Positions 35,396 through 42,703 of a stretch of 64,000 nucleotides of DNA are shown here, piece by piece; position 1 is the first letter of the stretch, and every line of letters starts with the position of its first letter. The translations under genes were made by a program, and so were the position numbers. The notes under the pieces were generated by a model, which was not told where the DNA came from, made no database searches, and worked only from the letters and a program-made list of their open reading frames with translations. The stretch lies in the NCBI GenBank assembly GCA_965232615.1, contig OZ246985.1:1364001-1428000 (forward strand), given 5' to 3'. The DNA is from UBA2779 sp965232615 (GTDB lineage Bacteria > Spirochaetota > Spirochaetia > DSM-2461).

Positions 35396-36076
35396 ATCCC
35401 GGAGAAGCTTCATCGCTTTCTCCTGTATTGATGTGATATAGCCGTTTCTTGCATCAGTTAGTTTTGCCACCTCACCAATAATTGAAGGGTTGTTAATAAC
35501 CCCCTCCCTCTCCACAATGTTTTTAACAGATTCAAGGTAATTGAATGCGAAATTGTTATCTTTTCTTATAGCAGTTTGTCGAAAAATCGATTCAACAAGA
35601 ATACGGTCACGGTAGGTTGTATCGGCCAATTCAATGGTGGATAAAGCTAAAATCGCCTCACTCATAACCATGGGTTCTGGATCTGTCAGCAAAACTAAAC
35701 TGAGTTGATCTGCGGCTTCTTCAGTGTTCATTCTCCCAAGCAATCGGGTGGCTTCGGTTCTGATTTCAGGAAAATTATTGATAATCACTCCATCCTCACG
35801 GAGTATATTCGTAACGCCTTCACTGGACAAATCACTCAAGATAGCCAGTACCTCTGGATTCCCCTGTGCTGTATTATCAGAAATCATTTCATCAATGTCT
35901 CTCAGGGCTATCATTTTAAGATCTCTATCATTTGATGATGCTTCTGCTCTGAGAATCTGTGTTTTTATCGTACTTTGAAGATACAGTTCTTCAATCGTTT
36001 GCTCAGATTCCTGAGCAATAACAACAACTGCAAGTGATAAAGCCGTAATTATCAGTAAAAGACTTCGTTTGTTCAT
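35378..36076 (-). CDS. periplasmic HEAT-repeat-like protein
   Basis: The start at ATG 36076 follows AGGAG by 7 bases and gives MNKRSLLLIITALSLAVVVI and a signal peptide cleaved near AQE. The mature part (about 210 residues) is all helical with HEAT-like repeats (IRTEATRLLGRMNTEEAADQ, LLTDPEPMVMSEAILALSTI). HEAT repeats act in protein binding; the partner is unknown. It is encoded 70 bases after a lipoprotein gene on the same strand. Confidence 0.7.
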   Translation of the reverse strand: MNKRSLLLIITALSLAVVVIAQESEQTIEELYLQSTIKTQILRAEASSNDRDLKMIALRDIDEMISDNTAQGNPEVLAILSDLSSEGVTNILREDGVIINNFPEIRTEATRLLGRMNTEEAADQLSLVLLTDPEPMVMSEAILALSTIELADTTYRDRILVESIFRQTAIRKDNNFAFNYLESVKNIVEREGVINNPSIIGEVAKLTDARNGYITSIQEKAMKLLRDLKENY

Positions 36077-36146
36077 TATAAAACTCCTAATAGAACTGGA
36101 GACTGAATCAGTGTCAGAATAATTCCGTCTCTCATTGTATCCTGAA

Positions 36147-36692
36147 CTACCATACCGTAATTTTCCACATATCATCAATATTCTCCAGTTCATATAGTTT
36201 TGCCCGTTTTCCATCAAATGAAGAATAGGCAACAACCTTATTCTCACTGATGAAAACGATTTCTTTCAATACAGCCTGACTCCGGCTTGGTACTACAACA
36301 ATTTTGAAGTAATCTTCCAAAGAAGTCAATACAATGTCGTTTTCCAGTAGTTGTGGGTACTGATTATACTCGTTGAGAGTTTCATCAGAGCTGTATTTTT
36401 CTGAATATGCCTGAGAAATATAGGTCTTCCAGCGTTCAAACTGTTCCTTAGCAATAACGGAATTCAGTTTTACTATCAATTCTTCTATTTCTTCAAATGT
36501 TCGTTCATACATGGATTGAGTTACTTCAAATTCCTGATCCTCAGATTCTGTATCATCAGGAGTTTCCTGGATTTCTTCAGTCACTTCTTCAAGCGTGAGC
36601 TCTTCAATAATTTCTTCATGTGGCGGCTGGAACGCTGTCACACAGGCTGAAATAAATATTGATATGGATGAAATCAGCAGTACTTTTTTCAT
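36147..36692 (-). CDS. lipoprotein with acidic linker
   Basis: Starting at ATG 36692 the product (about 181 residues) opens MKKVLLISSISIFISACVTA, with lipobox ISAC. A strongly acidic linker follows (EEIIEELTLEEVTEEIQETP), then a helical and beta C-terminal domain ending DMWKITVW. The C-terminal part resembles small NTF2-like fold domains in outline (a helix with ERWKTYISQAYSEKY and later strands), but this is weak. The role is unknown. It is divergent from coaD. Confidence 0.65.
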   Translation of the reverse strand: MKKVLLISSISIFISACVTAFQPPHEEIIEELTLEEVTEEIQETPDDTESEDQEFEVTQSMYERTFEEIEELIVKLNSVIAKEQFERWKTYISQAYSEKYSSDETLNEYNQYPQLLENDIVLTSLEDYFKIVVVPSRSQAVLKEIVFISENKVVAYSSFDGKRAKLYELENIDDMWKITVW

Positions 36693-36740
36693 TGCATAAA
36701 TCGTAGTATATTCTAGAAATTGTGTCAATATCCAGAATGT

Positions 36741-36768
36741 TTGTAATTCTGTGGAACGCTGTTATAAT
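36741..36768 (+). promoter_or_regulatory. promoter of coaD
   Basis: TTGTAA at 36741-36746 and a perfect TATAAT at 36763-36768 are spaced by 16 bases. The ATG at 36771 would lie upstream of the expected transcription start (about 36775), so the GTG at 36780 may be the real start on a near-leaderless mRNA. Confidence 0.55.
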
Positions 36769-36770
36769 GG

Positions 36771-37277
36771 ATGGTTATTGTGATTAAAGCTGTTTACCCT
36801 GGTACTTTTGATCCTCCTACTCTGGGCCATATCAATATAGTTTCCCGTGGTGCACAAATTTTTGATTCTCTGCACATTGTTATTGCTGTCAATAACGAAA
36901 AGTCGCCATTACTGAATCTGGAAATGCGTCGGGATTTAATGGCCGATCAAGTTTCCAGGCTTGGACTGACAACGGTAGAGGTGAGCATCTGGGATGGGCT
37001 GATCGTTGACTATTGCCGTAAGATTGGAGCCGATATTCTGCTTCGTGGTATACGGACAGGTACCGATTTAAACTATGAGTCTGAAATGGCCATGCTTAAT
37101 AAGTATCTTGAATCACGTATTGAAACTGTGTTTCTTCCAGCGGAACCTGAATTCATTTTTCTTCAGTCAAAAACTATAAGGGATTTGTTTTTACTGGGGG
37201 GAGATATCAGTGGAATGGTTCCAGTCGAGGTTCATACTGCCCTGGTAGAGAGAACTATCTGTAATGGGCACCTCTAA
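36771..37277 (+). CDS. coaD: phosphopantetheine adenylyltransferase, stop supplied by MITE-A
   Basis: The 168-residue protein shows YPGTFDPPTLGHINIVSRG (nucleotidyltransferase TxGH motif), LLRGIRTGTDLNYESEMAML and SKTIRDL (ISSTxVR-like). It joins ATP and 4'-phosphopantetheine in coenzyme A synthesis. The start could be ATG 36771 or GTG 36780. The last four codons, GGG CAC CTC TAA, are the first 12 bases of MITE-A copy 5. Across the element the frame would have ended within one or two codons (TGATGAATAAA), so the insertion hardly changed the protein. Confidence 0.93.
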   Translation: MVIVIKAVYPGTFDPPTLGHINIVSRGAQIFDSLHIVIAVNNEKSPLLNLEMRRDLMADQVSRLGLTTVEVSIWDGLIVDYCRKIGADILLRGIRTGTDLNYESEMAMLNKYLESRIETVFLPAEPEFIFLQSKTIRDLFLLGGDISGMVPVEVHTALVERTICNGHL

Positions 37278-37447
37278 AAAACCTTATTTCGTTTTTGGCT
37301 TGATCTTTTTCCTGCCTGTGCGTGTCCGCACGCAGACAGGCCGCCTTGTATCGACAGAAAATTTAATCAGGTGTGTACCGCAGGGCGTAGCCCGAGGAAC
37401 ACACCGCCACTTCGTCAATTTCCTATAGCAGTTTTTTAGAGGTACCC
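37266..37447. mobile_element. MITE-A copy 5
   Basis: This 182-bp copy has clear termini (GGGCACCTCTAAAAAACC and GTTTTTTAGAGGTACCC) and one hairpin with the GGTGTGT/ACACACC outer stem and GGGC/GCCC inner stem. The flanks TAAT and TGAT differ by one base. It overlaps the last 12 bases of coaD. Confidence 0.9.
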
Positions 37448-37561
37448 TGATGAATAAATTGCCTTCCCAATGACAGGCTTTTTCTCAGTATACACCTTGA
37501 ATTGATCGATATAATAAATGATACAGCTCTACGTGTTGATAGAGTGAGATGGGAGGTCTCG

Positions 37562-39187
37562 GTGTCATATCGACTGAAAATTCTGGTGTTGACATTAATA
37601 CTAATCTCGATATCCACAGTTATTACAGCTCTCAGTCATACTGTGGCATCTAACGAAACTCTCTATAGTCTGTCCAGAAAATACAAGGTATCCATTGAAT
37701 TCATCCGCCGTGTCAATGACCTGACAGATGATATGATCTACCATGGAGATGAACTTGAGATACCTGTGGATGGAACAAGTGAGATAACAGTTCAATCCGG
37801 GGACAGTTTATCCAGTTTGTCATATCTTCTGGATATTTCCGAAAGAAGTATCATGGAGGCCAACAATCTTTCATCAGAAAGCATTAAAATCGGGCAGATA
37901 CTAAAAATTCCTCCCCCAGTTCCCGAGGGATTCCATAGAGTACTTCGCGGTGAAACCATTCTGGGGATTGCGTCACGTTATGGACTCTCTACAACTCAGC
38001 TCAGAGCATATAACCATATTCAGGACGATGTAATCTATCCAGATCAATTGATTGTAACTCAACCTCCTCATCCGGAAGGGATTCGAGTTGACAGAGGACA
38101 GTCTCTGTGGGAGATTGCCCAAACTTATGATATAGCCATGGACGATCTCAGACAGTGGAACAGCATCGACGAGAAGCAGATAATTCATCCAGGAGAGATA
38201 CTGGTACTGTATCCCCATATTACCAGTCCTGCATCAATTATTGATCTTCCGGGTGCACAGAAGCCAGTGGCTCTTGCATCTGTTCAGACTCCTGTCTTCA
38301 GGGTAATGGATATACCCCGGGAGGGAGAGTATTTTTACTCAAAACCACTGAAAGAAACTCAACCCAGTGTTACTTACTGGGAGGGATCCACAGCTTCGGC
38401 TGCAATTGATTATCAGAGGGCCCGAAAAATCCTTGAAGCGTTCAAAATGGAAGTTGAACAATTACCTGTCTTAAGTAGGCAACTGGATGGCTGGCATCTG
38501 GTTTTGGATCCCGGACATGGAGGACTGGATCCTGGAAGCATAGTATCGGTTAAGGACGGTAACGGAAACTCAATTGTTATTACCGAAGATGAATATGTTT
38601 ATGATATTTCACTCAGGGCATATCAAGACCTTGTTCGTCATGGTGCTTCGGTGGATTTGACAATTATCGCACCAGATCATCATATTCGTAACAATGAGAA
38701 TGCCAGAAAGAGCTTCGTCAACCGCAAAAGTGAAGTATATCACAGTAAGCACCACAACGAGACACAGGGCTGGCGTCCTGTTGGGAGCATTGACGGACTT
38801 GACCTTCGCAAGACCATTGCTTCCAGATCCATCAAATCTGTTCCTCAATCCCGAAGATCCAGAGGAACACTGTTTGTGAGCATACATGCTGATAATTCTG
38901 CGAATTTTCCCGAAGGTACGGCGGTTCTTTATGATGGTGAAAACAAAAAAGAATTAGCTCGTTCAAAGGCTTTTGCCACTGTTATGGCCAGGAACATGGG
39001 AATTGGTTCCTTTATTCATCAACAGAATTTAAGGGTACTGAAAGGAAATCCTGCCGATGCAGCGATACTGGTAGAGGTGCGCAATGTGCATTATACAGGT
39101 GATGCATGGGCTCTCCGCAGTACAGAACTTCGTGATCAGGATGCAAAGATGCTGGTAGAGGGAATACTTGACTGGGCCGGACAGTAG
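37562..39187 (+). CDS. LysM-containing N-acetylmuramoyl-L-alanine amidase
   Basis: The start at GTG 37562 is preceded by GGGAGGT and gives a signal segment (LKILVLTLILISISTVITAL). About four LysM peptidoglycan-binding repeats follow (residues about 25-230; examples HTVASNETLYSLSRKYKVS and VDRGQSLWEIAQTYDIAMDD). The C-terminal amidase_3 domain has LVLDPGHGGLDPG (zinc His), a Glu in the EDEYVYDISL region, SIHADNS (second His) and VEVRNVHY (catalytic Glu). It should cleave the amide bond between MurNAc and L-Ala in the periplasm. A KDGNG insert and an SRGTLFVS segment lie inside the catalytic domain. It is a single gene before the his cluster. Confidence 0.9.
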   Translation: MSYRLKILVLTLILISISTVITALSHTVASNETLYSLSRKYKVSIEFIRRVNDLTDDMIYHGDELEIPVDGTSEITVQSGDSLSSLSYLLDISERSIMEANNLSSESIKIGQILKIPPPVPEGFHRVLRGETILGIASRYGLSTTQLRAYNHIQDDVIYPDQLIVTQPPHPEGIRVDRGQSLWEIAQTYDIAMDDLRQWNSIDEKQIIHPGEILVLYPHITSPASIIDLPGAQKPVALASVQTPVFRVMDIPREGEYFYSKPLKETQPSVTYWEGSTASAAIDYQRARKILEAFKMEVEQLPVLSRQLDGWHLVLDPGHGGLDPGSIVSVKDGNGNSIVITEDEYVYDISLRAYQDLVRHGASVDLTIIAPDHHIRNNENARKSFVNRKSEVYHSKHHNETQGWRPVGSIDGLDLRKTIASRSIKSVPQSRRSRGTLFVSIHADNSANFPEGTAVLYDGENKKELARSKAFATVMARNMGIGSFIHQQNLRVLKGNPADAAILVEVRNVHYTGDAWALRSTELRDQDAKMLVEGILDWAGQ

Positions 39188-39219
39188 ACTGTTGACCACA
39201 GCTTGAGGAATAATGTTTT

Positions 39220-40326
39220 ATGAGTCCGGATAATAAACGACGATTACACACTCCCCAGGGAGCAGAGGCTGTGTACCTTGAAGAGGCCTGCCGTCACCGG
39301 AAGCTGCTACGATTGACTGAAGACCACTTCACATCCTGGGGATACCAGCCGGCATTAACTCCTGTGTTTGATTACTATGAAACCTACCGGTCTCTTCTGG
39401 ATCATGCACAGCTGGAACGGATTTATCGCTTCCCGGACAGGGATGGAGAATTGCTGATGCTCCGATCAGACGTTACTCTTTTTCTGGCAAAACAGATGGG
39501 ACTTGTTTTAAAGAGTGATGAGAGTCCTGTACGAGTGTACTATGCGGACAGTATCCTGCGGCATCAATCGGAAGAGGATATATCCAACGATGAGTTTTTC
39601 CAGGTGGGAGGAGAATTGATCGGTCTTTCTGGTTGTGACGGAGATTTGGAAATATTGATGCTTTTGCATGATTTACTGACAGAACTCCAGCTTCCGAAAT
39701 GGAGGATGCATATCGGTTCACGGCAACTAACGAACAGAGTACTGGGTCGGCAGGGAGATACTGGCGAAGCAGGAAAACTCATGGAAACTCGTGATAAGGC
39801 AGCCCTCATCAAACTCCTTGCCAGATCAGGATTATCCGCTCCTGAATCCCGGGCTGATCTTTTATTCTTTCTTGGAACCCCGGATGAGTTTGCCGGTTCC
39901 TGGAAAAAACTAACTTCTCAATGCGGTGAATCATCGAATAACGGGATAGCTGAAGCAGCGGAAGAACTGGTTTCCCTGGCTGTTGAATTGACTCAAATCG
40001 TATCTCAGGATTCTATTCGAATTGATTTATCGGAACATGGAGATCAACCTTACTATACAGGATTCACAGTGAAAGCCTATGTTGAAGGAGTTTCAACAGC
40101 GGTAGCTTCCGGTGGGCGGTATGACAATCTGTCAGGTATTTTTGGAACCAGACTACCTGCGGCAGGCTTTAGTTTGTTAACACGCAAAATTGAACCGCTG
40201 AGTATTTATGCCTCTGCAGTTTCAGAAGATTTGAAAGCATCAAAGGCACGGGGTGTTGACTTCATCCAGCGCTACAGAGATGCTGAAAATCGAAGAAAAA
40301 ACGGAGAAAAAGTTACTTTATCATGA
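39220..40326 (+). CDS. hisZ: ATP phosphoribosyltransferase regulatory subunit HisZ
   Basis: The 368-residue protein resembles histidyl-tRNA synthetase but lacks the anticodon-binding domain. It has TPQGAEAVYLEEACRHRKLL, WGYQPALTPVFDYYETY, LLMLRSDVTLFLAKQM and VASGGRYDNLSGIFG. HisZ forms a hetero-octamer with short HisG and carries the histidine feedback site. The Lys/Arg-rich C-terminal tail (residues 335-368) is unusual. It leads a hisZ-hisG-hisB cluster. Confidence 0.9.
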   Translation: MSPDNKRRLHTPQGAEAVYLEEACRHRKLLRLTEDHFTSWGYQPALTPVFDYYETYRSLLDHAQLERIYRFPDRDGELLMLRSDVTLFLAKQMGLVLKSDESPVRVYYADSILRHQSEEDISNDEFFQVGGELIGLSGCDGDLEILMLLHDLLTELQLPKWRMHIGSRQLTNRVLGRQGDTGEAGKLMETRDKAALIKLLARSGLSAPESRADLLFFLGTPDEFAGSWKKLTSQCGESSNNGIAEAAEELVSLAVELTQIVSQDSIRIDLSEHGDQPYYTGFTVKAYVEGVSTAVASGGRYDNLSGIFGTRLPAAGFSLLTRKIEPLSIYASAVSEDLKASKARGVDFIQRYRDAENRRKNGEKVTLS

Positions 40327-40447
40327 AAAGAATCTTGAATGTCCTTCAAAACAGTATTCATCTCGATTCAGACCTGATCTTCTTCCTTATCGTGAAACAG
40401 GTGGATTCTTCCAGAAGTTTTCAAAAACGAGTTACTCCAACGTGCCC

Positions 40448-41059
40448 TTGACACTTGCCATTCCTAAAGGCCGACTGCTGCATTCATTGGAGGAGTATTT
40501 ATCGGAGAGGGGTATAACAGTCGTTTTTGAACCCCGCCAGCTCTCCGGAATTGACAGCAGCGGTTTGCTTGAGGTCTATAAGGTAAAAAACCACGATCTG
40601 CCCACCTATGTTCGTCATGGCATTACCGGTCTGGGAATTGCAGGAGATGATACTGTTGCGGAATCAGGTTTATCATTCCCCCGAATGTTTACTTTTCCAT
40701 TCGGCGGTACCAGACTTTGCCTCTCTGCTCCTGTCGGGTCAAAACCTCCTGAGCGAATCGGGGGAACTGTCAGTGTCGCAACTAGCTATGTCCGCATGAC
40801 AAGAGAATGGTTTCATCAACATGGGATACCTGTAAAAATCATCCGTCTTGGCGGTAGTGTCGAGCTAGCACCTGCCCTTGGCCTGGCCGATTACATAGTT
40901 GATCTTGTCGAATCGGGTCATACACTGGCGGCTAATGGATTGGAAGTTGTTTCTCAGATGGCTGAAATCTCTGTCCGGCTGATTGCGAATCCGGCCTATT
41001 TCAAACTTTGCTATGATGGGATTAAGAAACTGACCGATATTCTGAGTATGGAGAAGTAA
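40448..41059 (+). CDS. hisG: ATP phosphoribosyltransferase, short form
   Basis: Homology begins at LAIPKGRLLHSLEEYLSERG, so I choose TTG 40448, giving about 203 residues, the size of HisZ-dependent HisG. Other signatures are YVRHGITGLGIAGDDTVAES and the PRPP loop VELAPALGLADYIVDLVESG. It catalyses the first step of histidine synthesis from ATP and PRPP. Between hisZ and this start lie 121 bases: the same frame stays open with no homology, and another frame starting at ATG 40323 encodes 42 residues ending on the TTG. The true start is therefore uncertain. Confidence 0.88.
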   Translation: MTLAIPKGRLLHSLEEYLSERGITVVFEPRQLSGIDSSGLLEVYKVKNHDLPTYVRHGITGLGIAGDDTVAESGLSFPRMFTFPFGGTRLCLSAPVGSKPPERIGGTVSVATSYVRMTREWFHQHGIPVKIIRLGGSVELAPALGLADYIVDLVESGHTLAANGLEVVSQMAEISVRLIANPAYFKLCYDGIKKLTDILSMEK

Positions 41060-41637
41060 TGATAAAAGTCCAGAGAAAAACCAGGGAAACGGATGTTCAG
41101 GTCATTCTTGACATGGGGGCTGATGGGCCATCTGATCCTCAGACAGGTCTGCCGTTTTTTGATCATATGCTGAACGCCATGGCATTTCATGGGCGATTTC
41201 ATCTTGAAATCACAGCCAGTGGTGATGTTGCCGTTGATCCTCATCATCTGGTTGAAGATACGGGACTTGTGGTTGGTCAGGCTCTTGAAGAGTACCGCTT
41301 GAAAACTGATGGCATTGCCCGATATGGTCAGGCTCTTATTCCCATGGATGATGCCCTGAGTGAAGCGGCTGTTGATGCCTGCGGTCGTCCTTACCTTGTC
41401 TGCAATGTGCAATGGCCGCAAACTCATGCCGGCGATTTTGATCTATCCCTTCTCAGGGAGTTCTGGTGGGGGCTGGCTGTTGCGGGAAAACTCAACTTAC
41501 ATCTCCATACCCGATATGCGGAGAATGCTCATCATGGGGCCGAATCTCTCTTCAAAGCTGTCGGGCGGGCATTGGGTAAGGCGTATCAGCCCATTCAAGG
41601 TGGCGAATCAGCCATGTCAACAAAAGGAAAAATATAG
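41059..41637 (+). CDS. hisB: imidazoleglycerol-phosphate dehydratase
   Basis: The 192-residue product carries the family motifs GLPFFDHMLNAMAFHGRF, DPHHLVEDTGLVVGQAL (manganese His residues), GIARYGQALIPMDDAL and NAHHGAESLFKAVGRAL. It dehydrates imidazole glycerol phosphate in histidine synthesis. The start overlaps the last base of hisG. Only the dehydratase domain is present, without the phosphatase domain fused in enterobacteria. Confidence 0.95.
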   Translation: MIKVQRKTRETDVQVILDMGADGPSDPQTGLPFFDHMLNAMAFHGRFHLEITASGDVAVDPHHLVEDTGLVVGQALEEYRLKTDGIARYGQALIPMDDALSEAAVDACGRPYLVCNVQWPQTHAGDFDLSLLREFWWGLAVAGKLNLHLHTRYAENAHHGAESLFKAVGRALGKAYQPIQGGESAMSTKGKI

Positions 41638-41640
41638 ATT

Positions 41641-41961
41641 GTGGCCAGGGTACTTCAGGAAGGGTTCATAAAAACTGTCAAACCCAAAACCATTCAGGTG
41701 AAATCTTCGGAAAAGGCGGCCTTGATCAGAAGAGGAAATCAGCTGCTCAATTCCGGTGATGTGGAGATGGCCAAAAAAATATTCCTGTCCCTGGGGTATT
41801 CTGATGGTATAATCAGAATAGGTGACCATTACTATAATAATGCCGACTATGCGGAAGCCTGGCGGATGTATAGGATTGCCCCAGCTCCAGATAAGGCTTC
41901 ACAGATGACAGAACTTATAGCAAATATCCTGGTGAAGTGGATGGAAGACGGGGATAAATGA
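41641..41961 (+). CDS. small conserved protein of unknown function
   Basis: The 106-residue product starts at GTG 41641, three bases after hisB. It is Lys-rich at the N-terminus (KTVKPKTIQVKSSEKAALIR), then helical with a TPR-like turn (DVEMAKKIFLSLGYSDGIIR, YNNADYAEAWRMY). No signal peptide is seen. Coupling to the his genes probably reflects shared transcription, not histidine synthesis. I do not recognise the family. Confidence 0.65.
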   Translation: MARVLQEGFIKTVKPKTIQVKSSEKAALIRRGNQLLNSGDVEMAKKIFLSLGYSDGIIRIGDHYYNNADYAEAWRMYRIAPAPDKASQMTELIANILVKWMEDGDK

Positions 41962-42175
41962 TTGGATTTATCCAGTTCCCGGATAGATAATACTGATTTA
42001 GAGAAATTATGACACAGATAAGCACTACTTGTTTTCTCAATGATTCAAATCGACTCAGGAAATGTATATCCTGATGAAAACACTGTGATTCTCTACGCTG
42101 GTATGGAGATTTTGATGAGAACTCATTTGTTTTATTTCTTTTAATAAAAAGGAAATAAATTCATAATTCAGTAAG

Positions 42176-42192
42176 TTGGCATGATATGTGCT
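42176..42192 (+). promoter_or_regulatory. candidate sigma-54 promoter of hsp20
   Basis: TTGGCATGATATGTGCT has the invariant GG (42178-42179) and GC (42190-42191) with 12 bases between their first G residues, the spacing of -24/-12 promoters. The TGGCA and TGCT cores are well matched. Expected transcription start is near 42203, about 28 bases before the hsp20 ATG and ahead of its AGGAGG site. The 200 bases before it hold no gene I can see. Confidence 0.5.
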
Positions 42193-42230
42193 ATATAGGT
42201 AGTGAGATCAATTTCATGAGGAGGTATGAT

Positions 42231-42647
42231 ATGAAACATCTCAGTACAACTACCTGGCGGCCATTGAGCCTGATGAACGGTTTGGATTCCATGCTGAATC
42301 ATTACATGGAGACTTCAGATCCCCGCGTCGGATTTGCTGTCGATACAGCTGAAACAAATGAAGGCTATCGAGTGCTAGCCGATCTACCCGGATTCGCAGC
42401 GTCTGAAATTGATGTGCGGATAGATAGTAATGCATTGGTTATCGAAGCCAGTGTGAAAGATCGAAATGAGGAAGAAATAACCTGGCTCAGTCGAGAACGA
42501 TTGCAGGGAAATCGAAAACGTTCACTTATTCTGCCCGATGATGTGGACAGGAACTCTGTTGAAGCCACGATGGAAAATGGTACTCTGATTGTTGAACTGA
42601 AGAAGAGTCCTGAATTCAAACCTGTCAATATCAAAGTGCAGGGTTAA
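42231..42647 (+). CDS. small heat-shock protein (Hsp20/alpha-crystallin)
   Basis: The start at ATG 42231 follows GAGGAGG and gives 138 residues. The alpha-crystallin domain (about residues 40-130) includes FAVDTAETNEGYRVLADLPG, the hallmark A-x-x-x-n-G-v-L segment as ATMENGTLIVELKKS, and a PVNIKV tail (IxI-like). These proteins are ATP-independent chaperones forming large oligomers. It is a single-gene unit bounded by a likely sigma-54 promoter and a strong terminator. Confidence 0.93.
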   Translation: MKHLSTTTWRPLSLMNGLDSMLNHYMETSDPRVGFAVDTAETNEGYRVLADLPGFAASEIDVRIDSNALVIEASVKDRNEEEITWLSRERLQGNRKRSLILPDDVDRNSVEATMENGTLIVELKKSPEFKPVNIKVQG

Positions 42648-42664
42648 TCAGGGAGGTATCATGC

Positions 42665-42702
42665 AGCCGTCATATTCGCATTCAGGATATGACGGCTTTT
42701 TT
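42665..42702 (+). terminator. rho-independent terminator after hsp20
   Basis: A perfect 11-bp stem (AGCCGTCATAT with ATATGACGGCT) and an 11-base loop are followed by six T residues. It ends two bases before the stop of the convergent kinase gene. Confidence 0.9.
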
Positions 42703-42703
42703 G

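Noticed and set aside
37465..37495. TGACAGGCTTTTTCTCAG as a MITE-B end
   Set aside because: Only partial similarity to the MITE-B end and no partner repeat nearby.
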